Assembly: GCA_030601885.1 (NCBI GenBank)
Contig: JAUWAU010000015.1
Location: 1 to 64,000, forward strand
DNA from: Armatimonadota bacterium
Lineage (GTDB): Bacteria; Armatimonadota; Zipacnadia; JAUWAU01
DNA length: 64,000 nt
Direction of reading: 5' to 3'
A model generated the notes under the pieces. That model worked only from the letters and a program-made list of their open reading frames with translations, was not told where the DNA came from and did no database searches. Below, piece by piece: positions 52,789 through 61,348 of the stretch; positions within the stretch are counted from its first letter, which is position 1, and every line of letters starts with the position of its first letter. Made by a program: the position numbers and the translations under genes.

Positions 52789-52904
52789 TCTATATCATCC
52801 CGCTTTGTTTTCTCGGGCGCCGCCGGGTGGTTGATGTTCACCCGGATCTATGCGGCGCCCTTCGGGCTATGAGCTCCCGAGGCGTGGATAGGCCCCGGAA
52901 GGCG

Positions 52905-53450
52905 TTAGTTCTCGTTGCCGTCGTCTATCTGTTTCATCTCGTCGAAGCGCTGCCGAATCCGCACCAAGAGTTCGTCTTTGGTGGCCGGCGCCATGAGGTG
53001 GCCGTGCGTCTCACGCACCCCGCCACAAAGCTCCCGCTCCACGTCGAGCGCCTTGAGCAATGCGTGCGCGACGGCCTCGGGACTGTTGGCCTCAAGCCCC
53101 TCGTTTTCGAGGTCCTGAATGAGCCGCGCCTGTACGTCGCGCACGGTTTCGAGCTGCCGCGCGATCACGTCGCCAAGTTGCTCGCCGGTCTTTTTCACCG
53201 CCTCGAATGCCGCCCGCTCCATCACGTCCTGCTTCGCCTTGTCCCACGCGGCCCGGTTCTTCCGACGCCAGGCGCAGACCGTTTGCCGGCGCCGAATCTG
53301 CAGAGCGTCGGCCACCTGCTGATCCGTCAGACCAGTCGCCGATAGCATCATGGCCTGGCGCTGCTTCGCGGCGCCGTAGACCTTCACGTCCCCGCGACGC
53401 TTACCGGTTTTTGGCCTTGTCTCCATTTTCATCTCTGGTGACGCGGGCAC
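52905..53450 (-). CDS. Probable terminase small subunit
   Basis: 181 residues, mostly helical. Residues 25-70 form a helix-turn-helix (KQRQAMMLSATGLTDQQVAD, ALQIRRRQTVCAWRRKNRAA), the DNA-binding layout of phage terminase small subunits. A long helical middle (AFEAVKKTGEQLGDVIARQL) suits ring assembly. It recognises packaging sites in such systems. Position in the head-and-packaging cluster supports the call. The start is uncertain: GTG at 53450, or ATG at 53432. It could also be another HTH regulator. Confidence 0.6.
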   Translation of the reverse strand: MPASPEMKMETRPKTGKRRGDVKVYGAAKQRQAMMLSATGLTDQQVADALQIRRRQTVCAWRRKNRAAWDKAKQDVMERAAFEAVKKTGEQLGDVIARQLETVRDVQARLIQDLENEGLEANSPEAVAHALLKALDVERELCGGVRETHGHLMAPATKDELLVRIRQRFDEMKQIDDGNEN

Positions 53451-53598
53451 CGGGCCTACAGCTCCGGGAGCAGCCCAGCGCGAAGTAGAAGTTACGAGCT
53501 GACGAGGCCCGCCCGGATTCGCGACACCGAGGTGCCGCCCGCGTCATATACTAGCTGCGTTTTCGGCCCAAAACCGGCAAAAATAGTTGCAGCTTTTT

Positions 53599-54117
53599 TC
53601 ACGGGCGCGCGGCGTAGGGACAGACGCCCGTGCGCCGACAGCGCAGCCCTTTGTGCTGGCTGTCGCCCTGGCAAGCGCTCAAGCCCTTGCAGTGCCGACG
53701 TGGCTTGCGGCTCGCCGGTCGGCGCTGCGTGGCGTTGTAGGCTCTGCGTGCATCGGCAGCACTCAGTTGTCCGTTCCGCGCACGAACGCGCACGTTCTGC
53801 AGGTCGTTTCGGATGGTGCGCTCGCTGCAGCCGCACCGCTTCGCGATCTCGCGCTGCGTGTCGCCGTCACGAACGCCACGGACCACCTCGCGCTGCCGTT
53901 GCGTCAGCTCCTCAGCCTCGACCAGCGCTTCGCCCACGGCGCCGTTCCCGTTGCCGCCGGCGGTGGCCACCAGCGTCAGGAGCTCCTCGTCGGCCAGGGC
54001 GATCTCCCGCTCGCCTCCGGAGTCCTCCCGAATCCCCGTCGCCTTGGTCACCCACTCCTCGAATGCTGCTTCGGTTGCCTCGGCTACGTCACTCAATACC
54101 TCCGTACAGATTGTCAC
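53599..54117 (-). CDS. HTH protein with sigma-70 region 4/LuxR-like motif
   Basis: About 172 residues from the GTG at 54117. The core ELTQRQREVVRGVRDGDTQ followed by REIAKRCGCSERTIRNDLQN is a clear helix-turn-helix of the sigma region 4 or LuxR kind. The C-terminal 50 residues are rich in Arg and Cys. It starts 57 bases after the terminase large subunit ends. Phage genes in this position often control late transcription, so it may act as a late activator for the head genes behind it. The start is not secure. Confidence 0.6.
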   Translation of the reverse strand: MTICTEVLSDVAEATEAAFEEWVTKATGIREDSGGEREIALADEELLTLVATAGGNGNGAVGEALVEAEELTQRQREVVRGVRDGDTQREIAKRCGCSERTIRNDLQNVRVRARNGQLSAADARRAYNATQRRPASRKPRRHCKGLSACQGDSQHKGLRCRRTGVCPYAARP

Positions 54118-54173
54118 GACTTCACCGCCATGCCCGGCTGCGCCCTCGCAGCCCGGCGGTGCTCGCCCCGTGG

Positions 54174-55784
54174 TTAGAATTGAATCATCTCCGACAGTGG
54201 CATATTTGAATCCGCGTTCGCCAGCGCCTCGCACGTCGCGCCGGCGATGGCGTCACTCATGTCTTTTGACCCCTTCGGTGGATGGTCTACGCGGATGCCC
54301 TCGACCAATTCGAGCGCCGCGTATTCTCTTTCAAATAACTGTGTCGCCTCGGACTCAAAGTAGATGAAACGTTCCTCGTGAAGGGCGGCTTTCAGCGCCT
54401 CGTAAGCCGCCGGCGTGCGGTCCACACTCACGACCCTGACGTCGAACCCGTCGCGTCGGAGTTGCTGCAGAAGTGACTCGCTGGCGAAGCTGTCTGCGCT
54501 GACCTGGCGAATGTACCAGCCCTGACTGCGCCAGTACCGCACCTGCTCCCTGATGTCCGAAATCTCCACCTCTTTGGTATCGTCCCGTGGCGGGATTATC
54601 TTCGCCCGGCACAGCGTCGCCTTGTCGCCAACGGCCATGACCATCGCCAAGCAGCAGGCGTCGTGGCGGAGCCCGATGTCGCAGTGGATGTAGACGCCCT
54701 GCCCACCATCCACCTCGGGAAGATGCTGCAGCGTCCGGCACTTCTCAAGGAAGTGTTGGGCGTGAGGATCGTAGGGGCTCACGGCCGCCATTGGCAGCCC
54801 ACCGAAATCCCGCCAGAATGTGTCGGCACCTCTGGCATACTGCCCGGCCAGGCTGTTGCAAATCTTCACGACGGCGCCGCTCGTCGGGTGCTGCACCTCG
54901 AAGCATTGACCGCTTTGGATCTCGCCGATCAGCGCGGGCACCATCTGCCAGGTCGTGCGCCGCGACGTGTACGCCTTCGGCTCGCTGCCCTCCTCAATTT
55001 CGCGGCTGCGCCGCTGCACGAAATCCTGCAAGTGGCGCGGCGCGGACGTGACGATCAACAGCCCATCGCCTCGGAACCGCGAAACCATCCGTGACTTGAT
55101 GCGGTCGTAAATCTCGCTGGCGCTGTCCCCCATCGGCCCGCGAGATTCGACGAGCCAACTAGCTTCGTCGATCACACAGGCCCACACATCGGCTGCCAAA
55201 ACGGCCTCCTCCCGCGCGGGCAACACGCGAATCGCCAGAGGCAGCCGCTGCCCGTGCCGGGTGAAAACGATGTGGCTGCGGAGGCGTTTGTCTGTGGGAT
55301 ATTCCTGTTCAAAGTAGGGCGATGAATCCAAGCGGCCTCTGATTTCTCTGAAGATCGTTGACTCGGCTTGCTGCTGCCGAGACGCCAACACGAACATCGC
55401 CAGCGGCTTTTGGCCCGAGAGTCCGTAGCGTGCCCAGAACTCGCCCGATTCAATTTGTGGCAGCAGATTGAAGCATTCCCAGCAGAGCAGGAGCGCGCCA
55501 GTAACACTCTTCCCAGCTCCAACTCCCCAGGGCAACACCGCCTCGTTGTACGCGCCTTCGACAATGGCCTCGCACTCGTCCACAACCCCGGGCCAGGGAA
55601 CGCTGCCGGCGCCCAGGTACTCGGGCGAGGTCAAGAATTGACGGACGCCCACGGCCTCGTGCTGTCGTCGGGCCGCCTCGGCGTCCGCCCAGGTTGCCAG
55701 CTCGCGAAGGTCAGCTTCGTCGAGCTGCTGCAGTTGCTCGTCACTCAGTTCGGTTAGTTCTCGCAAATCACCTCGCCAGTCCAT
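54174..55784 (-). CDS. Phage terminase large subunit
   Basis: 536 residues. The ATPase domain has Walker A in VLPWGVGAGKSVTGALLLCW (near residue 90) and Walker B in AADVWACVIDEASWL. RLDSSPYFEQEYPTD and GDGLLIVTSAPRH complete the packaging motor. The nuclease part follows, with acidic residues in IHCDIGLRHDACCLA, SADSFASES and KDMSDAIAGATCEAL. This is the motor that packages DNA into empty heads. The gene begins at the ATG 55784 within a leader-like motif, without a normal ribosome site. It appears complete. Confidence 0.9.
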   Translation of the reverse strand: MDWRGDLRELTELSDEQLQQLDEADLRELATWADAEAARRQHEAVGVRQFLTSPEYLGAGSVPWPGVVDECEAIVEGAYNEAVLPWGVGAGKSVTGALLLCWECFNLLPQIESGEFWARYGLSGQKPLAMFVLASRQQQAESTIFREIRGRLDSSPYFEQEYPTDKRLRSHIVFTRHGQRLPLAIRVLPAREEAVLAADVWACVIDEASWLVESRGPMGDSASEIYDRIKSRMVSRFRGDGLLIVTSAPRHLQDFVQRRSREIEEGSEPKAYTSRRTTWQMVPALIGEIQSGQCFEVQHPTSGAVVKICNSLAGQYARGADTFWRDFGGLPMAAVSPYDPHAQHFLEKCRTLQHLPEVDGGQGVYIHCDIGLRHDACCLAMVMAVGDKATLCRAKIIPPRDDTKEVEISDIREQVRYWRSQGWYIRQVSADSFASESLLQQLRRDGFDVRVVSVDRTPAAYEALKAALHEERFIYFESEATQLFEREYAALELVEGIRVDHPPKGSKDMSDAIAGATCEALANADSNMPLSEMIQF

Positions 55785-55804
55785 GCCCCGGAAGATGGCC
55801 CCGC
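55783..55804 (-). promoter_or_regulatory. Leader motif GGGGC-box pair, copy D (at terminase start)
   Basis: Minus strand CGGGGCCATCTTCCGGGGCAT, the last bases being the terminase start codon. The spacer is longer than in copies A-C. The following bases GGACTGGCG also occur after copy C. Confidence 0.35.
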
Positions 55805-55871
55805 GTTGATTCTCGTTGTGTCACCTTGTTCGACTATTCGCCTCTGCGCCCGGCAACGCTTGCCGGTTCGA

Positions 55872-55893
55872 GGGCCTCAAAAGGCCCTTTTGG
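55872..55893 (+). terminator. Hairpin with T-run in the gap upstream of the terminase gene
   Basis: GGGCCT-CAAA-AGGCCC followed by TTTT on the plus strand. No plus-strand gene is evident before it, so it may block antisense transcripts entering the minus-strand operon. The rest of 55805-56045 shows nothing recognisable. Confidence 0.4.
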
Positions 55894-56045
55894 CCTGGCC
55901 CCAGAGGTCGGCTTCCTTCGTCGCAGGCCCGTAGCGGGCGTTAGGTGAAGCCGTTGTGCCGGCGATCCCGCCCAAACCGCCCATTTCGCGGCTTTCGGCG
56001 ATCTCCGGCGCCGACGGCGATCTCCCGGACGCGCTTACAGGCCGT

Positions 56046-56312
56046 CTATGCGCGCCGTTTGCCTCCGGATTTCGTCGCAGGAGGCCCTACAGCGCCACGC
56101 CGTATGGCCTCTGGCTTCCTGGTCGGCTCAAGTCCGGGCAGCGTCCCCTGGGCCGCCCTGGTGCGACGGCGGCGCCATCTGTGGCCGCTGCGCCTCGTGC
56201 TACGTAGCGAAGTGCTACTTCGCAGAGTAGCATCCCACAGCCAACGGGCCACGGTGTTGGCCGGCCCGGTGAGCATAGCCCGGCCCTCGTGCTTGCGACT
56301 ATTGCCTCTCAT
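56046..56312 (-). CDS. Small basic protein of unknown function
   Basis: 88 residues, rich in Arg and Lys (TLRSSTSLRSTRRSGHRWRR, ending KSGGKRRA). I do not recognise a family. The ATG overlaps the last codons of the preceding gene (ATGAGAGGCAATAG contains the stop), which suggests coupled translation and supports it as real. Such a small basic protein could bind nucleic acid. GC-rich sequence can also produce chance frames like this. Confidence 0.4.
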   Translation of the reverse strand: MRGNSRKHEGRAMLTGPANTVARWLWDATLRSSTSLRSTRRSGHRWRRRRTRAAQGTLPGLEPTRKPEAIRRGAVGPPATKSGGKRRA

Positions 56313-56709
56313 TGTCTAGGCGCCTTTCCAGCTCGTCGGCGAATCGGCGCAGCACCGTCTCCATCGCCAGCTCGTGGCCTATGCCCTCGTCAACGAGCCG
56401 CTCCAACTCGCGCACCATGCGTTCCTCGAGCTCGTCCGGCAGTCCCTCGACGGCCGCCCTGATCCGCCGGCGCAGCTCGTCGCGGTCATGGGCCGGCCAG
56501 ATCGGCACCTGGTCGCACGGTGCGAGGGCCATCCCCTGCTGCCGGAGTGCAATGGCGACGGCCTGTTGCGGGACCTCAGTTGCCTTGACGAACTCAGTAC
56601 CGATGGGATATCCTCGGCAGAATAGCTCCACGAATTGTCGCCCGTCGCTGAGAGGGCGCACCTCGGCAACGATGTGCCCCTGATCGGTGTTGACGTGAAA
56701 ACGTCGCAT
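56299..56709 (-). CDS. Hypothetical protein of the element
   Basis: 136 residues, family not recognised. The first half is beta-rich (MRRFHVNTDQGHIVAEVRPL, GRQFVELFCRGYPIGTEF). The second half is strongly charged and helical (ELRRRIRAAVEGLPDELEER, LERRLDNERQ). The start follows GGGAGAGAG. It lies in the middle of the minus-strand operon with consistent spacing, and its composition suggests a real gene. A leader motif fragment lies at 56752. Confidence 0.6.
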   Translation of the reverse strand: MRRFHVNTDQGHIVAEVRPLSDGRQFVELFCRGYPIGTEFVKATEVPQQAVAIALRQQGMALAPCDQVPIWPAHDRDELRRRIRAAVEGLPDELEERMVRELERLVDEGIGHELAMETVLRRFADELERRLDNERQ

Positions 56710-56751
56710 CGTTTCTCTCTCCCAAGGGTTCGGCGACGGGCTTCTTCGTGT

Positions 56752-56766
56752 ATGCCCCGTCGCTCG
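56752..56766 (-). promoter_or_regulatory. Leader motif, half copy E
   Basis: Minus strand CGAGCGACGGGGCAT, 43 bases before the start of the gene at 56709. Only the downstream GGGGCAT box is intact. Confidence 0.3.
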
Positions 56767-56783
56767 GATTCACGGGCAACGGC

Positions 56784-57056
56784 TCAGCTCACCTCCTCGT
56801 CGAACAGCCAACTCGCCCGGTGCTCCCGCACCGACCGCCCGATGGTGCTCAAAATGCCGAGCGCCACAGCCGTCTCGCACGCCTTGAGCGACTCCCCGCC
56901 GGTAGACTCGGCGAGACCTCTGACGGCCTGCAAGATCCTATAGGCCAAGCCGTCTCCAACCGCGAGGATGCGCTCTGGCGAGGTCTCGGCATTCTCCACG
57001 ACGTTGATGCTGTTTACCAAGTAGCGCAGTTGCTGCTTCATGTCGTCGTCAGGCAT
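56784..57056 (-). CDS. Small hypothetical protein of the element
   Basis: 90 residues from the ATG at 57056, preceded by GAGGAGAAAG. All-helical composition (KQQLRYLVNSINVVENAE, AYRILQAVRGLAESTGG, ACETAVALGILSTIGRSV). No family recognised. The neighbouring upstream gene ends 23 bases before it, which fits an operon of small accessory genes between the recombinase and the packaging module, where satellites often keep interference or redirection genes. Confidence 0.6.
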   Translation of the reverse strand: MPDDDMKQQLRYLVNSINVVENAETSPERILAVGDGLAYRILQAVRGLAESTGGESLKACETAVALGILSTIGRSVREHRASWLFDEEVS

Positions 57057-57078
57057 GGGCTTTCTCCTCGGCCCCGTA

Positions 57079-57357
57079 TCAGCGGATGACCTCAGCGTCT
57101 GTCGTAGGCGGTACGTCGTTCGGTGGCGGGCCGAGTGGATATGGCTCTGTCCACTCGAAGCCGTATGCCTCTGTGACCTGCTTCGCAATGTGGCCCGCCT
57201 CCACTCTGATCTTACCTGCCCAGTCTTGCGCGCACGTGCCTCCCTCTCCGTGCAATGGCATCTTCTCCAGAGCATCAGCGATCCCGCTGATCGTGCGAAT
57301 GTATGCCCGCACCGCGTCGAGTTCGGCCCTATTCCTCTTGTCCGGCTTGCCTCTCAT
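57079..57357 (-). CDS. Small hypothetical protein of the element
   Basis: 92 residues starting MRGKPDKRNRAELDAVRAYI after GGGAGG. The first 65 residues are helical (ALEKMPLHGEG, AGKIRVEAGHIAKQVTEAYG) and the tail is proline-rich (PYPLGPPPNDVPPTTDAEV). I do not recognise a family. The ribosome site and operon spacing support a real gene. Confidence 0.6.
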   Translation of the reverse strand: MRGKPDKRNRAELDAVRAYIRTISGIADALEKMPLHGEGGTCAQDWAGKIRVEAGHIAKQVTEAYGFEWTEPYPLGPPPNDVPPTTDAEVIR

Positions 57358-57504
57358 GTCTACGCCTCCCTTTCGATTTCGCGCCTCAGCGCCCTGTGGC
57401 GCGTTTGCCCTCCGTTCTGGTGTCCTTGCCCACCTTCCCGTCGCGTCGCAGCTACGGCAGCCCAGTGGCCAGCATGGGCGTCTCTGGTGGCCATGGGCGC
57501 GTCG

Positions 57505-57828
57505 CTATCCCTGCTCTGCGGGGAGAATCTCCAAGGGCACGTCTTTGATCGGCTCCCAGTCCTCTAACTCGGCCAGCACATCAAAGACCCCACCACGCGC
57601 CGGCGTGAGTTCGGTACACATGAACGTGAGCATGACCCCTGGCTCCAACGCCCGCAGGCGTGTCATGTCAAGCTCGCCGATGTCACCGCCGACGGCGTAT
57701 TGCTTGCCCGTCCCCTCCTCCTGAATCAGCACAGCCCACACAGGCTCGTCGCCGGAGTGGCCCTCGCTGTACTTACTCAGCCGTCCTCTGAGGCTGTCGC
57801 CTCGCTGATAGTTCCACGTCTGCTTCAT
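57505..57828 (-). CDS. Small hypothetical protein of the element
   Basis: 107 residues, beta-rich (NYQRGDSLRGRLSKYSEGHS, PVWAVLIQEEGTGKQYAVGG, PGVMLTFMCTEL), possibly an OB-fold-like or single-strand-binding shape, though no family is certain. The start codon follows the recombinase stop directly (TGAATG), with AAAGGAG inside the end of the recombinase gene, so the two are translationally coupled. It may serve the same recombination or replication step. Confidence 0.65.
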   Translation of the reverse strand: MKQTWNYQRGDSLRGRLSKYSEGHSGDEPVWAVLIQEEGTGKQYAVGGDIGELDMTRLRALEPGVMLTFMCTELTPARGGVFDVLAELEDWEPIKDVPLEILPAEQG

Positions 57829-58695
57829 TCACTGTGCTCCTTTCGCGGGTCGCTTCGCCCGCTTCTTCATCGCAGCCTGGCAGCGCCCGAAGAGCTGCCG
57901 GCTGATGATGGGCTCGTGGCCGTTCCGCGTGTTGCCCTCAGTGCGTTCGGCGGCGCCGGCGTAGAACGGATTCCGGAGAATGTTGCCAATTGTTGACGGC
58001 CGCCACTGGCCACCGCGTTGCGTCTCTATGTCGGCAGCATTCAACAGCGCGGCGATCTGCGCCAGGCTGCTGCCCTTACTGCACTCTGCGAAGATGGAGC
58101 GCACGACAGCGGCCTCGCTGTCGGCCACCACCACCTTCGCCTTCGCCCGACTGCCCTCGACGCGGTAACCGTATGGCAACCATCCGCCACCGTAGCCGCC
58201 CTCGCGAACCTTGGCCCGCTTGCCATTCATTAGGCGCCCTGCTATCTGCCGTCGCTCGAAGGCCGCAAACGAGCGGATGATATTCCGCATTAACTCAGCC
58301 GCGCCCGCGTCCTCCGGCACCGGCTCTGCGGCACTTACCACCTCATGCACGCCAAGGCGCAGCAGCTCCTTCTCAATCCACAGTGCGAGGAACATACTCC
58401 TGGCCAGGCGGTCGAGCTTGTAAACCAGCACGGCGTCGCAGTCGCCCTCCCTGGCCTGCTGCATCAGCGCCGACAGCCCGGGCCGTTGCCGGAGGATGCT
58501 GTGGCCGTCGTTCTCCTCCTCGCCCTCGGCCCCGCTCACCACGTCCTCGAACCATCCCACGAGCTGCCAACCGCGCTCTTGGCAGTGCTGCCCGACAGCA
58601 CGGCGTTGCTCTGCCAGCGAAGTCTTGTCCTCACCGGCCTGCCCGGCAGTCGAAACACGTCCGTAACCGAGTACCATTCGCGTCTCCTTGGCCAT
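57829..58695 (-). CDS. Second serine recombinase, without zinc ribbon
   Basis: 288 residues. The resolvase domain has LGYGRVSTAGQAGEDKTSLA (nucleophile Ser near residue 15), VLVYKLDRLARSMFLALWIE and SFAAFERRQIAGRLMNGKRA. The recombinase (DNA-binding) domain follows, with GWLPYGYRVEG and QRGGQWRPSTIGNILRNPFY. The protein stops there, so it is shorter than a full large serine recombinase and lacks the zinc ribbon and coiled coil. It may resolve multimers, invert DNA, or be an older integrase kept for another job. It lies between the replication region and the accessory genes. Confidence 0.88.
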   Translation of the reverse strand: MAKETRMVLGYGRVSTAGQAGEDKTSLAEQRRAVGQHCQERGWQLVGWFEDVVSGAEGEEENDGHSILRQRPGLSALMQQAREGDCDAVLVYKLDRLARSMFLALWIEKELLRLGVHEVVSAAEPVPEDAGAAELMRNIIRSFAAFERRQIAGRLMNGKRAKVREGGYGGGWLPYGYRVEGSRAKAKVVVADSEAAVVRSIFAECSKGSSLAQIAALLNAADIETQRGGQWRPSTIGNILRNPFYAGAAERTEGNTRNGHEPIISRQLFGRCQAAMKKRAKRPAKGAQ

Positions 58696-58952
58696 CGCCG
58701 TCGCCCCTTTTCAACCGAAATACTAACACGTTACGGTTATTCTATACCCCTCGGCGTGGCCTGTCAACCCCCTTTTTCGTGCTTTTGTACGCTGGCAAAC
58801 ACCTCGCCGAGCACGTCCGCGCGTACCCCTCACTCCCTAATCACGCTGCACGGCCTCCCCTCTCCGCACCTCTCCGATAGCCCTCCGTTGCTTCTGGCGA
58901 TGATGGCCGCGAGAATGGCGAGAACGGACACTGCGCGATTTCTGTGGCTTTT

Positions 58953-59055
58953 GTGACGTTAGTGACGTTAGTGACGGTTTGGAGGTATTAGCGGCCGTGC
59001 ATCCCCCCCAAGGGCGCTTATTCCTCAGAAGCGTCACAAGCGTCACAAGCGTCAC
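58953..59055. other. Symmetric iteron array, probable replication origin
   Basis: Three GTGACG boxes at 9-base spacing (58953, 58962, 58971) face three CGTCAC boxes at 9-base spacing (59032, 59041, 59050), about 55 bases apart. The array begins just past the stop of the primase-helicase gene at 59063. Regular 9-base direct repeats in mirrored sets next to a replication helicase are the layout of iteron origins, as in SaPI-type satellites. The rest of the gap 58696-59062 shows no gene I trust. Confidence 0.65.
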
Positions 59056-59062
59056 AAATGGT

Positions 59063-61261
59063 TCATGCATCGTTATCACCGTCGCCTCGGAGCCGGAGGC
59101 CGATCCAAAAGCGCCGTGTCCCTGTTCTGTCGCTCTCGAAACCACGGAAGCGCAACTGCTCGCCGAACTTGCGGAGGCCTAGTGATTTCTCACCGTTCTC
59201 CTGACACCATTCGGCGTAGGCGTCGTGAAGCTCCTTGGGCCTGACGGTGGCCACGGATTCGACCACGCAACAATCGTCGAGGAAGCCGACGATCACGTCC
59301 ATCTCGCTGCGGTATTGCACCGTCGCTCGCGTCACGGTGTCGGGCACGGCGAGTCCGTGCTTCTGCCACTCGGTGCACCCGTGCACTGCCCAGGCGAGGA
59401 TACCGACCGCCTCGGCCCTGAGCTTTTCATCGAGCCGCTTGTCCTGTTCGTCCTCGTGAAAGGTTCGGTTGAAGGGCACGAGGCGCACACGGTCCCAAAT
59501 AGCCTGATCGTCGGCCTCGATCTCGGGCTTGTGGTTTGTGGAGAGGTAGAGCTTGAACTGTGGCGTGTACTCGAAGAAGTTCTGCCGGAGGAAGCGCACC
59601 TTAATCCGGTCGCGTCCGGTGATCGTCTTGACCGTCGATACGTCGAGCCGTCGCCCCTGGCGCGTTTCGGTGCCGGTGACGAGGCGCTTGCCGGCGAGCG
59701 AGGCGAGGTCTGCTGGTATGCCCGTAAAGCGCTGCACGAGGAACGTTTCGGTGTGCGCCTGCGCGGCGTAGTCGTCGCCAAGCACGAAGCGGAGCGTCTC
59801 CACGAGCGTTGACTTGCCGTTCTTGCCGGTGCCGTAGAGGATGACGAACTTCCGCTCCGTAGTGTCGCCCGTCAGGCTATACCCGATGTATCGCTGCACG
59901 AAGTTGATTAGCTCGTCGTTCTCCTGAAATACCTCGCGAAGGAATTGCTCCCATCGGTGGGCCTTGGCGTCTCGCTCATAGTCGAGCTGCACGAGCCCGG
60001 TGATGAAATCCTCGCGCCGGTGCTGGTGCAGGCGTCCCTTGCGAAGGTCGAGGGTCCCGTTGCGGAGGTTGAGGAGCCAAGGGTCGCGGTCAAACTGCGG
60101 ACTCTCGGCGAGTAGCATGGGCCGCGCCTGGGAGAGCATCCCACGAATGCCCCGGTCGTGTTCCGATCGGCGCCCGTGTTTGACGACCTCGGTGCGCTTC
60201 TCGCTGTCCTTGGTTCCGCTGGCCTCGGCGTAAATGTGACGCACCGTTTCCTGCGCCTTGGCCACGACTAGCTCGTCGGCGTCCATTGCCCAGCGCCGGC
60301 CATCCCAAATGGCCCAGCACTTGCGGTCGCGCAGCCAGCGGATGTTATGCCCATGGCGGTGCGCAAGCCGTTCGGCGTTGCCGAGCTCTGTGAAGTGGAA
60401 CTTGCCCGGCGTCACTACCGGGAGCTCGTCCGTCGGCTCCTCCGGCGCCGTAGGAAGCGCCTGCTGCAACGAGCCGCGTTCCCAGCTCTCGGCGCTGCGC
60501 GCAATATCGAATATGTCCTCCTCGCGCAGTGGTGGCTTGCACTGATACTCGTTCATCGCCTGCAAGGCTGCGAGAATGACACACCCGTACATCCCGTCGC
60601 GCCGTAGCTTCCCGGCGTAGCGCACGAGAGTCCTTTTGCGCTGGCCCTGAGGGATGGTTTCGTGGTCCTCGTCGGCGAGGCGCGTCTTCGTGCGTCCGTC
60701 GCCACCGATTAGGGCGAGCCACCCGGGAACTGCTGTAATGCACTTTGGCCCGCTGTTAGCCATCCATTCGTAGGACGCACCGCTGTGGTGCTGCGATGGC
60801 GGCGCGATCACGTATGCGCCATCACCGCGGATCTCGAGGCCGCGAACTACGTCCGTGGTACGGATGGACTTGCCGTCGGTGGTGAAATAGTAATGAAACC
60901 CTCGGCCCGTTTTGACGATGCCCGTGAGCGGCAGGTGCTTGCGCTCGTCCACGAGGTTCTTGAGCGCGTTGCGGCCCTCGGCCCCGTCCACGTCCAGCAC
61001 GACCAGACCGTTGCCACAGCACACGGCCACATTCGCACTGGGCCAGCGTCGCCACCACTCGCGGATAGTGTTCTCGTCGCGCACGGCGTCTTTGAAGCCG
61101 TGTCGCGTGCGCGGATGCTTGCCCGGGTCTGGGCAATCCTCGCGCCCACAAGTGCATTTGCCGTTGGCGATGCCATGACACGGGAAAACGTTCCAACCCA
61201 GGGCGGCGTAGTCCAGTGCTGCGAGAAGAACTGCATCTTTTGTGACTTGTCTCTGTTTCAT
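59063..61261 (-). CDS. Primase-polymerase/SF3 helicase (D5-like replication protein)
   Basis: 732 residues. Residues 10-190 are a bifunctional primase-polymerase domain (ALGWNVFPCHGIANGKC, GKHPRTRHGFKDAV, LVVLDVDGAEG with metal acids, GRGFHYYFTTDG, VIAPPSQHHSG). Residues 380-720 are the D5 N-terminal and superfamily 3 helicase region, with Walker A in LYGTGKNGKSTLVET near residue 478, then KRLVTGTETRQGRRLD and LYLSTNHKPEIEADDQAIWD. This is a self-contained initiator able to unwind and prime the element's origin. It is complete and lies next to the iteron array. Confidence 0.93.
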   Translation of the reverse strand: MKQRQVTKDAVLLAALDYAALGWNVFPCHGIANGKCTCGREDCPDPGKHPRTRHGFKDAVRDENTIREWWRRWPSANVAVCCGNGLVVLDVDGAEGRNALKNLVDERKHLPLTGIVKTGRGFHYYFTTDGKSIRTTDVVRGLEIRGDGAYVIAPPSQHHSGASYEWMANSGPKCITAVPGWLALIGGDGRTKTRLADEDHETIPQGQRKRTLVRYAGKLRRDGMYGCVILAALQAMNEYQCKPPLREEDIFDIARSAESWERGSLQQALPTAPEEPTDELPVVTPGKFHFTELGNAERLAHRHGHNIRWLRDRKCWAIWDGRRWAMDADELVVAKAQETVRHIYAEASGTKDSEKRTEVVKHGRRSEHDRGIRGMLSQARPMLLAESPQFDRDPWLLNLRNGTLDLRKGRLHQHRREDFITGLVQLDYERDAKAHRWEQFLREVFQENDELINFVQRYIGYSLTGDTTERKFVILYGTGKNGKSTLVETLRFVLGDDYAAQAHTETFLVQRFTGIPADLASLAGKRLVTGTETRQGRRLDVSTVKTITGRDRIKVRFLRQNFFEYTPQFKLYLSTNHKPEIEADDQAIWDRVRLVPFNRTFHEDEQDKRLDEKLRAEAVGILAWAVHGCTEWQKHGLAVPDTVTRATVQYRSEMDVIVGFLDDCCVVESVATVRPKELHDAYAEWCQENGEKSLGLRKFGEQLRFRGFESDRTGTRRFWIGLRLRGDGDNDA

Positions 61262-61348
61262 GTCTCCTGCTCTTCTGGCCGGCGGGCACGGGGAGCAGGA
61301 GCAGAAGCCGTACCCGCCGACCGTACTGCAATGTATTGCCCCGGAAGT

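Noticed and set aside
58953..59055. Short regular repeats considered as a CRISPR array
   Set aside because: The units are only six to nine bases with no spacers, in two opposed sets, and no cas genes are present. They fit an iteron origin.
58837..59145. A 102-residue minus-strand frame containing V-T-L-V-T-L-V-T-L
   Set aside because: The repeated residues are produced by the 9-base iterons, and the frame overlaps the end of the primase gene.
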